From an uncultured Lachnospiraceae bacterium (GTDB lineage: Bacteria; Bacillota; Clostridia; Lachnospirales; Lachnospiraceae), in NCBI GenBank assembly GCA_947591245.1, contig CANQCY010000020.1, positions 1 to 36,894 of the forward strand: DNA of 36,894 nt. Reading direction: 5' to 3'. A model generated the notes under the pieces. The model ran no database searches, was not told where the DNA came from, and saw nothing but the letters and a program-made list of their open reading frames with translations. Below, one piece after another: positions 8,259-16,053 of this stretch. The translations under genes and the position numbers were made by a program. Numbering within the stretch: the stretch's first letter is position 1; every line of letters starts with the position of its first letter.

Positions 8259-9536
8259 ATGAATATTCGTTTTTATAATTGCAGAATATTTACAATGGAA
8301 GATGGAAAGGATATCTTTACAGGAGAATTGCATGTCAAAGACGGACGGATCGCATACGCAGGATCCGGTGATGAAGCAATGACAGGACGTACAGTGTGGG
8401 ATCGCGAGATAGACGGGCAGAACAATCTGCTCATGCCTGGTTTTAAAAACGCCCATACCCATTCAGCCATGACGTTTCTTCGTTCGTATGCGGATGACCT
8501 TCCGCTCCAGGAATGGCTATATGATAAAGTATTTCCCATGGAAGCGAAACTGACGAAAGAGGATCAGGTACTGCTTGCGAAGCTCGGCATGCTGGAATAT
8601 CTGACGAGCGGAATCACGGCAAACTTTGATATGTATCTTGATAATGCCTGTCATGCTGTTGCCTCCAAAGAAATCGGTTTTCGGACTGTTTTGTGCGGGA
8701 GCATGAATGACTTTGGAGGAACCGTGGAAGAGACAGAAGAGGAATTTTACCGATTAAATGAGATGTCCCCCCTCGTTTCGTGCAAAGTTGGTTTTCATGC
8801 AGAATATACGACGAAGGGTGAGACGCTAAAAGAGCTGGCGAAAATGGCAAATCGGATTAAGCAGCCGGTATATACGCATATTTCAGAAACAAAGAAAGAG
8901 GTTGATGAATGTTATGAGAGGTACAATGTTTCACCATTTGAGTTTTTGGATTCTATTGGCATGTTTGAGTATGGCGGCGGTGGCTTTCATGGAGTCTGGA
9001 TGTCGGAAAAAGATAAGGAGATCTGTCAGAAAAAGAAAGTATCTATCATTTCCAATCCATCCTCGAACCTGAAGCTGGCAAGCGGCATTGCCGATCTGTG
9101 CAGCCTTCTTGAGAGAGGCGTCAATATCGCGCTCGGTACGGATGGTTCTGCAAGCAATAATGCCCTTGACATGTTCCGTGAGATGTATCTTGCCTCCGTG
9201 CTGCCCAAAGTATTGAAACAGGATGCGGCGGCAATGGATGCGGATGCCGTTTTGCGTATGGCGACGGCAGGCGGGGCAAAGGCGATGGGACTGGATGACT
9301 GCGATACTCTGTCGGAGGGGAAATGCGCCGACTTAATTATGATCGATATGCACCGTCCCAACATGCAGCCGGAGAATAACATTACGAAAAATCTTGTTTA
9401 CAGCGGAAGCAAGGAAAATGTAAAGCTGACGATGATAGACGGAAAGATTCTGTATGAGGACAGTACGTTCCATGTGCCGGAGGATGCGGAAGATATTTAC
9501 AAACAGGCAAATCGGATCATAAACCGTATGCGGTGA
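8259..9536 (+). CDS. Amidohydrolase, adenosine-type deaminase (MTA/SAH deaminase family)
   Basis: A 425-residue metal-dependent hydrolase of the ATZ/TRZ-like group, which includes 5'-methylthioadenosine / S-adenosylhomocysteine deaminases. Metal ligands are visible: HTHS near residue 67 (PGFKNAHTHS), GFHAEYTT, THISETKKE and the Asp of ALGTDGSASNN, with the NPSSNLKLASG stretch typical of this family. The neighbouring nucleoside phosphorylase supports a purine nucleoside substrate. The ATG at 8259 is preferred because TGAGGGGA lies just before it; the in-frame ATG at 8214 overlaps the punA stop but would add 15 atypical residues. Guanine or cytosine deaminase activity is possible but fits less well. 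Confidence 0.85.
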   Translation: MNIRFYNCRIFTMEDGKDIFTGELHVKDGRIAYAGSGDEAMTGRTVWDREIDGQNNLLMPGFKNAHTHSAMTFLRSYADDLPLQEWLYDKVFPMEAKLTKEDQVLLAKLGMLEYLTSGITANFDMYLDNACHAVASKEIGFRTVLCGSMNDFGGTVEETEEEFYRLNEMSPLVSCKVGFHAEYTTKGETLKELAKMANRIKQPVYTHISETKKEVDECYERYNVSPFEFLDSIGMFEYGGGGFHGVWMSEKDKEICQKKKVSIISNPSSNLKLASGIADLCSLLERGVNIALGTDGSASNNALDMFREMYLASVLPKVLKQDAAAMDADAVLRMATAGGAKAMGLDDCDTLSEGKCADLIMIDMHRPNMQPENNITKNLVYSGSKENVKLTMIDGKILYEDSTFHVPEDAEDIYKQANRIINRMR

Positions 9537-9546
9537 AAGAGCTATC

Positions 9547-9581
9547 GAAGGGACGTGTTTTTCGTACGTTCCTTTTTCTTT
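9547..9581 (+). terminator. Intrinsic terminator after the amidohydrolase gene
   Basis: AAGGGACGT pairs with ACGTTCCTT (one G-T wobble) and is followed by TTTCTTT. It closes the punA operon and separates it from the BlaI-type gene. Confidence 0.8.
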
Positions 9582-9594
9582 AGTCCTAAACTGT

Positions 9595-9619
9595 TTACCT
9601 GTGTAATCCGATATATAAT
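9595..9619 (+). promoter_or_regulatory. Promoter with BlaI-like operator
   Basis: A consensus TATAAT lies at 9614-9619. Upstream, TTAC (9595-9598) and GTAA (9603-9606) form a perfect inverted repeat with a 4-bp centre; its core resembles the TACA/TGTA palindromes bound by BlaI/MecI repressors and would cover the -35/spacer region. The -35 itself is poor (CTGTTT). Autoregulation by the downstream repressor is inferred. Confidence 0.5.
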
Positions 9620-9644
9620 AAAGAGAATGAAGACGGAGGTACTT

Positions 9645-10034
9645 ATGAGCGGTATGACGCCAAGTGAGAACGAATGGATTGTTATGGAGGTGCTTTGGGA
9701 GAAAAATTCTCCTATGACTGCCTCTGAAATCATTGAGCATTTAAAGGGGATTAAAGACGCCAGCCCCAAGACGATCCGGGTATTGATCAACCGGCTTTTG
9801 AAAAAGGGGATTATCGATTATACGGTAGATCCGAACGACGCCAGAGTATATCATTATTTTCCGGTCAGAAGCAGGCAGGTCTGCCTCGAAGAGAAGAGTG
9901 AACATTTTGTAAACAGCTATTTCAAGGGAAATTCACTGGGAATGGTGGCGGCGCTGGTCGAGCACAGTCATTTTTCGCAGGAACAGATGGATGAGCTGAT
10001 CGAAATTATTAATAACGAAAAAGGGAAGAAATAA
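9645..10034 (+). CDS. BlaI/MecI/CopY family transcriptional repressor
   Basis: A 129-residue winged-helix repressor. The N-terminal domain (SENEWIVMEVLWEKNSPMTASEIIEHL followed by the recognition helix in PKTIRVLINRLLKKGII, here given as the family hallmark split in two stretches) is typical. The short C-terminal helical part mediates dimerisation and carries the protease-sensitive site in BlaI. The ATG at 9645 follows GGAGG (9635-9639) by five bases; the in-frame ATG at 9627 has no ribosome site. The stop overlaps the start of the M56 gene by one base, the standard blaI-blaR arrangement. No beta-lactamase gene is nearby, so the target genes are unknown. Confidence 0.9.
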   Translation: MSGMTPSENEWIVMEVLWEKNSPMTASEIIEHLKGIKDASPKTIRVLINRLLKKGIIDYTVDPNDARVYHYFPVRSRQVCLEEKSEHFVNSYFKGNSLGMVAALVEHSHFSQEQMDELIEIINNEKGKK

Positions 10035-11347
10035 TGCTTAAATTTATGGATTACATAATCAGTTATGTAATGTTCAAGACGATGCGGACGCTTGTGCCTG
10101 CGACCATTGTGATCGCTGTCATTCTTGCTGCGAGAAAGGCCATAGATATCTTTTGCAAAAAAAGGAATCCGGTTCTGTGGCTGTATGTAAAGACGTATAT
10201 GTGGTTTTTGCTGCTTCCGGTTTCGTTTATGGGAGGGTTAAAATTTTCATTAGAGCACCCATCGGTCAGGAGCCGGCTGTATTTGCTCCTATACAAGTAT
10301 TTTATGGTAAATCCGGTCTGGGGGAAATTGTATTTTCTCGGAATTGCCGTCATGTCGTCAATGCTTTTGTTTCGAAGGGTGAAGCTCAGGCGGTGGATTC
10401 GCAGGCTTCCGCTGTATGATTATGAGGCGCCGGAGCCCCGGAAGGGGAAATTTTTGCCGCCAGTGCAGATACGTATTACGGATCTGGTGGTCACGCCGTT
10501 TACAGCCGGCGTTTTCAAACCGGTAATCATACTGCCCTCGTATATTCTTGAGGAATTTGACGCAAAAGAGATTGAAACGGTTGTGCAGCATGAATACTGC
10601 CATATCAGGAGGGGGCATCTCTTTTTGTATGGGATCATGGATTTGCTGCGGATTTTGTGGTTTGTCCATCCGCTCGTCCGCTATGGAGCCAAACTGGTTA
10701 AAAATGATTTGGAGCTCATTTGTGATAATGCCGCAATCCGTACCAATACATATAATCCGGAAAATTATGCGAATACGCTTCTTAAATCAATAGCTTTTTT
10801 GCAGGAGGCAAGGGTGAGGGGGGAGTCGCACAAAGGAGCGCCGGCATTTATCGGAGAGGCCTCATACAATTTGATGAAAGAGCGCATAAAGTCGATCGCC
10901 GCATATCGGGAATATTCTAAAGGGTATTTCAGGAAAGTTTATGTTTTGGCGGGCGCGCTTATTTTGACGTCGCTTTTTCTGGTCGGGCTCGGATCATATC
11001 CGGCTTATACTCCGTATGAGGGCTATAGTTTTTATTGCGGCGGAAAAGGGGCGCAGCTGATCTTTGATAATGACGAGCAGTTCAATCAAGCGATTGAGAT
11101 GACGGATGAAGGGCTTCTCGTAAATAACGTCCGGGTCAGGGCAATGTTAAAGGATCTTACATTATATAATGACTTAGGGGAGTATTGGATTTATTTCGGA
11201 GGGTATTCCAAGCTTCCCGGCATAGGGGGAGGGGGAGACGTCGTATTTTATACATCGGAGGATATGCTTCAAGATGAAATTCTCCTGCCGTATAACGACA
11301 GGAGCGCGGTACAGAGGCTGCTCGAATGGCTTTTGAAGCACATATAA
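10034..11347 (+). CDS. BlaR1-like M56 membrane metallopeptidase with atypical sensor domain
   Basis: A 437-residue membrane protein. Hydrophobic helices lie near residues 8-32, 48-68 and 98-114. The zinc protease motif HEYCH is at 186-190, with the downstream DLELICD motif holding the third ligand. Another membrane helix at about 303-325 is followed by an outside domain of about 110 residues. In BlaR1 and MecR1 this last part is a penicillin-binding domain of about 250 residues with SxxK; here it is much shorter, lacks SxxK and is rich in Gly and Tyr. By family logic it senses a signal outside and inactivates the co-encoded repressor, but the ligand is unknown and probably not a beta-lactam. 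Confidence 0.85.
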   Translation: MLKFMDYIISYVMFKTMRTLVPATIVIAVILAARKAIDIFCKKRNPVLWLYVKTYMWFLLLPVSFMGGLKFSLEHPSVRSRLYLLLYKYFMVNPVWGKLYFLGIAVMSSMLLFRRVKLRRWIRRLPLYDYEAPEPRKGKFLPPVQIRITDLVVTPFTAGVFKPVIILPSYILEEFDAKEIETVVQHEYCHIRRGHLFLYGIMDLLRILWFVHPLVRYGAKLVKNDLELICDNAAIRTNTYNPENYANTLLKSIAFLQEARVRGESHKGAPAFIGEASYNLMKERIKSIAAYREYSKGYFRKVYVLAGALILTSLFLVGLGSYPAYTPYEGYSFYCGGKGAQLIFDNDEQFNQAIEMTDEGLLVNNVRVRAMLKDLTLYNDLGEYWIYFGGYSKLPGIGGGGDVVFYTSEDMLQDEILLPYNDRSAVQRLLEWLLKHI

Positions 11348-11381
11348 AGGAATTGTTCCGCCGGCTCGCAGCCCGCCTGAC

Positions 11382-13319
11382 TTATAGCTCAAGACTTTTT
11401 TCCAGTTCTTCCATACAGATTTCCCATTGTTCAAGGGTAAGCTCCAGATCCTGCTCAAGCTGTTCCTTTTCAACAGAAAGCTGCGTAAGTTTTTGCGCAT
11501 CAGAAGCATTTTCCGGAAGCGACATTGTGGCATCAAGCTCTGCGATTTTTCCCTCTATTTCCTGTATCCGCTCTTCGGCCTTTTTATAGGCGTTTTCGGC
11601 TTTCCGCCTGTTCGCCTCTCGTTCTTTTTGTTCTTTCCAGTCGAGCTTCGATTCGGACTCCGTGCTGCCCGATGGGGAAGGGGAGGGTTCGGGATTGAGA
11701 TACAGGCGCTCGATGAGTTCCTTTTTTTCGAGATAATACGCATAATCCCCTTCGTAGGAGAGTAGCTTTTTCTGTGTCAGATCCAATATGCGAGTGGCGG
11801 TTTTATTGATGAAATAGCGGTCGTGGGAGACATACAGCACCGTGCCGGTATAACGGTTGAGCGCCTGTTCCAGTATTTCCTTGGACTCCATATCCAGATG
11901 ATTGGTAGGCTCGTCAAGGAGAAGGAAATTTGCTTTTGAAAGCATCAGCTTGGCAAGGGATACGCGCCCTTTTTCTCCACCGCTTAAAAGCGAAATTTTT
12001 TTGCAGACGTCTTCTCCCGTAAACAGAAATGCCGCCAGTACGTTGCGGATCTTTGTATGGTTTAATTCCGGATAGTCGTCATGAATCTCATCAAATATCG
12101 TCTTGTCGTCGTGCAGGAGATTGTGCTCCTGATCATAATAGCCGATTTCTACATTGGTTCCGAATCTGGCGACGCCCCGGTTCGCAGATTCCCGTCCGCA
12201 CAGAATTTTCAAAAGGGTGGTCTTGCCTGTCCCGTTTTTTCCGATAAGCGCTACGCGTTCCGAACGCTTGATTTCAAAATTAATCCGATCAAATAAGAGA
12301 TTGTTTCCAAAGGACTTAGAAAAATTTTCCACAGAGAGTACGTCATTACCGCTCGTCTTTTCGGGAGAGAGTTCAAAATGTATCGAGCGTTCCGCATCGT
12401 ACGGTTTTTCTACCGGCGTCAGCTTGTCCAGCATTTTTTGGCGGCTCTCTGCGCGCCGAATTGATTTTTCCCGGTTAAAGGAGCGCAGTTTTTCGATTAC
12501 GGCTTCCTGATGCTTCACCGTCTGCTCGTAGTTTTCGTACTGTTTCAGGAGCGTGTTGCGGAGCTGTTCTTTTTTTCGGGCGTAGTCGCTGTAGTTTCCG
12601 GTAAATACGGTCGCTTTCTTTTGTGCAATTTCGATCACCTTTTGAGTGATTCGGTCAAGAAAATAGCGGTCGTGGGAGACGATCAGAACGCTGCCCTTGT
12701 AGCCCGAGAGGTAGTTTTCCAGCCATTGGATCGAGGGCAGGTCAAGGTGGTTGGTCGGCTCATCCAAAATAAGAAGATCCGGTTCCAAAAGAAGGAGTTT
12801 GCCGAGTGCAACCCTTGTTTTCTGGCCGCCGGACAGCGTATCGATGCACTGGCCGGCGTCCCCGTCCGCGAAACCGAGCCCATTTATGATTCCCATGATC
12901 TGGCTCTTGCAGGCATATCCGTCTTTTGCTTCAAATTCGGTCTGGAGACGGTGGTATTTTTCGAGAAGGCCATCTAAGTTTCGGCCTGAAGCGTTCTGCA
13001 TCTGCTGTTCCATTTCCCGAATATTCCGGTCAAGCTCTACGATATCGGATTTAACCTCCAGCAGTTCCTCATAGATCGTTTTGTCGGAATGGCAGCCTTG
13101 CTGCTGCGGAAGATATCCAACCGTTTTTTCCCTGGCGATGGAAATTTCACCACCGTCCGGCGCCAGCTCCCCCATAATGATTCTGAGCAGCGTTGTTTTT
13201 CCTGTTCCATTGTTTCCCACAAGGGCGGCGCGCTCGCCGTCGTTTATATGAAATGTGACATCGGAAAAGAGCGTCTCATCATGAAAGTATTTGTTGATAT
13301 GGCTGCATGAAAGTATCAT
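11382..13319 (-). CDS. ABC-F family ATPase (YdiF-like translation factor)
   Basis: A 645-residue protein with two ABC ATPase domains and no membrane segment. Walker A motifs are GNNGTGKTT (residues 35-43) and GKNGTGKTT; the signatures LSGGQKTR and LSGGEKGR are each followed by LLLDEPTNHLD or LILDEPTNHLD. The interdomain linker is charged and helical, and a C-terminal coiled-coil of about 90 residues follows a serine/proline-rich hinge (EPSPSPSGSTESE). Members bind the ribosomal E site and relieve stalling; a few give antibiotic resistance. Length and the C-terminal extension fit the YdiF/Uup housekeeping groups. The ATG follows GGAGG by seven bases. It stands alone and converges with the M56 gene. 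Confidence 0.9.
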   Translation of the reverse strand: MILSCSHINKYFHDETLFSDVTFHINDGERAALVGNNGTGKTTLLRIIMGELAPDGGEISIAREKTVGYLPQQQGCHSDKTIYEELLEVKSDIVELDRNIREMEQQMQNASGRNLDGLLEKYHRLQTEFEAKDGYACKSQIMGIINGLGFADGDAGQCIDTLSGGQKTRVALGKLLLLEPDLLILDEPTNHLDLPSIQWLENYLSGYKGSVLIVSHDRYFLDRITQKVIEIAQKKATVFTGNYSDYARKKEQLRNTLLKQYENYEQTVKHQEAVIEKLRSFNREKSIRRAESRQKMLDKLTPVEKPYDAERSIHFELSPEKTSGNDVLSVENFSKSFGNNLLFDRINFEIKRSERVALIGKNGTGKTTLLKILCGRESANRGVARFGTNVEIGYYDQEHNLLHDDKTIFDEIHDDYPELNHTKIRNVLAAFLFTGEDVCKKISLLSGGEKGRVSLAKLMLSKANFLLLDEPTNHLDMESKEILEQALNRYTGTVLYVSHDRYFINKTATRILDLTQKKLLSYEGDYAYYLEKKELIERLYLNPEPSPSPSGSTESESKLDWKEQKEREANRRKAENAYKKAEERIQEIEGKIAELDATMSLPENASDAQKLTQLSVEKEQLEQDLELTLEQWEICMEELEKSLEL

Positions 13320-13433
13320 GTCAAATCCTCCGTATTTTCAATTTCCATACTTCGTTGCTATTCACAGTCGTATAAAAAACATTGTATCATAAAAATCTGT
13401 TTTTTTCATCTTTTATTATAAGAAAATTTGTAG

Positions 13434-13439
13434 TATAAT
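13434..13439 (+). promoter_or_regulatory. Probable -10 element for the coiled-coil/acpS gene group
   Basis: TATAAT at 13434-13439 lies 41 bp ahead of the ATG at 13480. No good -35 is present at 16-18 bp spacing. The divergent ABC-F gene must have its promoter in the same AT-rich stretch (TACAAT and TATGAT are readable on the minus strand near 13380-13390). Confidence 0.4.
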
Positions 13440-13479
13440 AAATGAAAAGATGTTATGCGGCATACGGAGGAAAACAGGT

Positions 13480-14070
13480 ATGAAGAAAAATGAAAATACG
13501 CCTTCTATTGCAGACATGCTAAAAGGAAAGAAGGTACCGATTCTTGTACTTGACCAGCGGTGGCATAAGCTGTATCCGGAAGGAACAAAACCCGATTTTG
13601 TCTGCGCGCTCGAAAAAAAGGTGAGCGAACTGCTCAAAGAACAGGGAAAACTGGTAAATGAGATCAAGGATCTGAAAAAGGCGAAGAAAAAACTGATGGA
13701 TGCGATTGTCTCCGGTATGAACGGGAGCAATGAGAAAAAGAAGGACAAACAACAGAAACTTCTGCTGGAAACAAAAGAGCGGATCGAGCAGAATTCTGAC
13801 CGGGTGATGGAACTTCCATACGAGATTCAGCAGGCGAACGTGGAGCTTTTGGTTGCCGGCATTACCTATTGTTATGATGAACTCAAAAACCGGATGAAGG
13901 AACTGGAGGACCTGACGGAGGACATTAATGCGCAGCGGGAGGAGTTAAAGCAAAAGGTGGCATACCGGGTAGAGCTGGAGGAAAGCGTGGATGCTACATA
14001 TTCGCTGATGCATGACCTGCTCGGACGTGAGGTAATGAACTTATTTGACCGGCAGAAGAGAAAGGAATAG
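13480..14070 (+). CDS. Coiled-coil protein of unknown function upstream of acpS
   Basis: A 196-residue, highly charged protein with no signal peptide or membrane segment. Residues 1-35 form a short ordered segment (SIADMLKGKKVPILVLDQRWHKLYP split over two elements), and residues 40-185 are mostly long helices with heptad-like spacing (KKVSELLKEQGKLVNEI; MKELEDLTEDINAQREEL), which suggests a coiled coil. I do not recognise a named family. The ATG at 13480 follows GGAGG by nine bases; an in-frame ATG at 13450 has no such site. It is six bases from acpS, so the two are co-transcribed. Its function is unknown; a structural or adaptor role is a guess. Confidence 0.75.
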   Translation: MKKNENTPSIADMLKGKKVPILVLDQRWHKLYPEGTKPDFVCALEKKVSELLKEQGKLVNEIKDLKKAKKKLMDAIVSGMNGSNEKKKDKQQKLLLETKERIEQNSDRVMELPYEIQQANVELLVAGITYCYDELKNRMKELEDLTEDINAQREELKQKVAYRVELEESVDATYSLMHDLLGREVMNLFDRQKRKE

Positions 14071-14076
14071 GGAATT

Positions 14077-14439
14077 TTGATAATAGGTATCGGTGTGGAT
14101 GCGGCGGAGATTTCAAGAGTGCAGAAATCCTGCGAGAACGGTCATTTTGAGAGCCGGATATTTACTGCGGCGGAAATAGCGCAATTTGATAAAAAAAAGG
14201 TGCGTGCGGCGTCTGATTTTGCGGGGAAGGAAGCGGTTTCTAAAGTGTTCGGAACCGGTTTTTCAGGCTGTTTTCCGAGCGATATCGAGATATTGAGGGA
14301 TGAAAACGGGGCGCCTTATGTGAAGCTTTACCGGGGTGCGAAAAAGATTGCCGGGGAAATGGGCATCACGAAAATCAGCATCAGCATCACGAACACATCT
14401 GAGCTTGCCATCGCTTTTGCCGTGGGAAGCGACGGGTAG
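14077..14439 (+). CDS. acpS: Holo-[acyl-carrier-protein] synthase
   Basis: AcpS transfers 4'-phosphopantetheine from CoA to the conserved Ser of acyl carrier protein. The 120-residue protein has both signature segments of the family: GIGVDAAEISR at the N-terminus (Asp is a magnesium ligand) and FAGKEAVSKVFGTGF in the middle, plus the late SITNTSELAIAFA stretch. The start is a TTG at 14077 with AAGGA ten bases upstream; no ATG or GTG gives a full N-terminus. The next gene, for NAD(P)HX repair, follows after a hairpin-rich 105-bp gap, an association often seen in Firmicutes. Confidence 0.94.
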   Translation: MIIGIGVDAAEISRVQKSCENGHFESRIFTAAEIAQFDKKKVRAASDFAGKEAVSKVFGTGFSGCFPSDIEILRDENGAPYVKLYRGAKKIAGEMGITKISISITNTSELAIAFAVGSDG

Positions 14440-14455
14440 AAGCCGCGGCCGCCCG

Positions 14456-14524
14456 GCGGGAAACCCGCAAAGCGTGTTCCTTATCGTTTATAACCGCCTA
14501 TGGCGGCATTCGTTTCCATAGGCG
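14456..14524. repeat. Two tight hairpins between acpS and nnr
   Basis: GCGGG-AAA-CCCGC (14456-14468) and a perfect 9-bp inverted repeat CGCCTATGG / CCATAGGCG (14495-14503 and 14516-14524, 12-nt loop). Neither is followed by a T run, so they are not typical terminators. They may be an mRNA stability or processing element. Confidence 0.55.
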
Positions 14525-14544
14525 TGCGTACATGGAGGTTAAAA

Positions 14545-16053
14545 GTGAGATATTTATTGACTGCCGGAGAGTCGAAAAAATTGGATGAGCATGCCATTCA
14601 TACGATAGGTTTTCCGGGTATGGTACTGATGGAGAAAGCGGCGATGACACTGGTCTCTGTTTTGATGGAACGTGAGGACAGGGAGAGCGGCTTTTTATTT
14701 GTATGCGGCACAGGAAATAACGGCGGCGACGGTCTGGCGGCGGCGCGCCTTATCACCCAGCAGGGAAGCCGCGCCGCCGTGGTCATGGTGGGGAAACCGG
14801 AAAAGCTGTCGGAAGATGCGAAGCGGCAGTTTGCGCTGGCGGCGGCATGCGACGTGCCGATCGTGGGCGCAGAGGCGGTATTTTCACCGGGATACAGGGT
14901 GATCGTGGATGCGCTGTTCGGAGTGGGGCTTGACCGGGCGGTGACGGGAGTATATGAAAAAATGATTTCGGATATCAATGCATCCGAAAAAAAAGTCTAT
15001 GCTGCGGATATCCCTTCCGGCATATGCGGAGACGACGGCGCGGTGATGAACATTGCCGTAAGGGCAGACGTGACCGTGACATTTGGAACAAATAAGAGGG
15101 GGCTCGTGCTATATCCGGGATGCGAATACGCCGGACAGGTTGTCGTAGGGGATATCGGGTATCCGGATGCGAGCTTGCGGTCACTGGAAAATCCGGCGTA
15201 TTATTACGAACCGGATGATCTGCGGCGCAGCATTCCGGCCAGAAGGCCGGACGGACACAAGGGAAGCTTTGGCAGGGTGTCCGTGATAGGAGGAAGCGAG
15301 GGCATGAGCGGAGCGGCGCTTTTTTCAGCGCGCGCATCATATATGACAGGCGCGGGAATGGTAAAAATATATTCGGCAGCGTCGAACCGCGCCATCCTTT
15401 TGTCCGGCGTACCGGAGGCGCTCTATGCTTGTTATGGCGAAAAAGAGGAGGAACCGGATTATCAGGCGCTGGACGAGGCGATCGAATGGGGCGGCTGCAT
15501 TGTGCTCGGTCCCGGTCTGGGACGCAGCGGGCGGGCAGAAAAGATCGTATCCTATGTGCTTGCAAACTGCGGCAAGCCGCTTGTGCTTGACGGGGATGGG
15601 ATCAATCTGTGCAAAAAGGAGATGCTGTACGGAAAAAGAGGCGTCATATTGACGCCGCATCCCAAAGAATTTTCCGGCATTTCGGGAAAAACAGTGGAAG
15701 AGCTGAAAAAGGATTTCCTGAACGAAGTCCGGAGCTTTTCCGGAGAGGCCGGGTGCATCGTAGTCGGTAAGGATGCAAGGACAGTCGTCAGCGATGGACG
15801 GGAGATCTATGTGAACGTATCCGGAAATTCGGGAATGGGAACCGCCGGCAGCGGAGATGTGCTGACCGGTATCATCGCCGGGCTTCTTGCACAGGGCGCA
15901 GACTGTTTTACCGCCGCAAGAATGGGCGCATACATTCACGGGCTGTCCGGGGACTGTTTTGCAAAACGGTGCAATCAATATTCTTTGACTGCGTCGGACT
16001 TGATCGACGGGATCAAAGAGGTCATGATTTTTGATGAAAAGGGATGGACATAA
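14545..16053 (+). CDS. nnr: Bifunctional NAD(P)H-hydrate epimerase / ADP-dependent dehydratase
   Basis: This enzyme repairs hydrated NADH and NADPH. The N-terminal domain (about residues 1-205) is the epimerase, with GTGNNGGDGLAAARL. The C-terminal domain (about 215-500) is the ribokinase-like dehydratase, with GHKGSFGRV, ASYMTGAGMVKI, LGPGLG, TPHPKEFSG and GSGDVLTGIIAGLLAQG. At 502 residues it is the usual length of the fused form. The start is GTG at 14545, six bases after GGAGG (14534-14538); an in-frame ATG at 14500 lies inside the hairpin and has no ribosome site. The stop overlaps the alr start by one base. Confidence 0.94.
   Translation: MRYLLTAGESKKLDEHAIHTIGFPGMVLMEKAAMTLVSVLMEREDRESGFLFVCGTGNNGGDGLAAARLITQQGSRAAVVMVGKPEKLSEDAKRQFALAAACDVPIVGAEAVFSPGYRVIVDALFGVGLDRAVTGVYEKMISDINASEKKVYAADIPSGICGDDGAVMNIAVRADVTVTFGTNKRGLVLYPGCEYAGQVVVGDIGYPDASLRSLENPAYYYEPDDLRRSIPARRPDGHKGSFGRVSVIGGSEGMSGAALFSARASYMTGAGMVKIYSAASNRAILLSGVPEALYACYGEKEEEPDYQALDEAIEWGGCIVLGPGLGRSGRAEKIVSYVLANCGKPLVLDGDGINLCKKEMLYGKRGVILTPHPKEFSGISGKTVEELKKDFLNEVRSFSGEAGCIVVGKDARTVVSDGREIYVNVSGNSGMGTAGSGDVLTGIIAGLLAQGADCFTAARMGAYIHGLSGDCFAKRCNQYSLTASDLIDGIKEVMIFDEKGWT

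Noticed and set aside
9645-11347. Beta-lactam resistance locus
   Set aside because: The M56 protein has no penicillin-binding domain, and no beta-lactamase or alternative penicillin-binding protein is present.
11382-13319. ABC-F antibiotic resistance determinant
   Set aside because: Length, motifs and the C-terminal coiled coil fit housekeeping YdiF/Uup proteins. No leader peptide or attenuator typical of resistance genes was seen upstream.
14440-14544. Terminator between acpS and nnr
   Set aside because: The hairpins have no following T tract, and the downstream gene has no recognisable promoter of its own in the gap.
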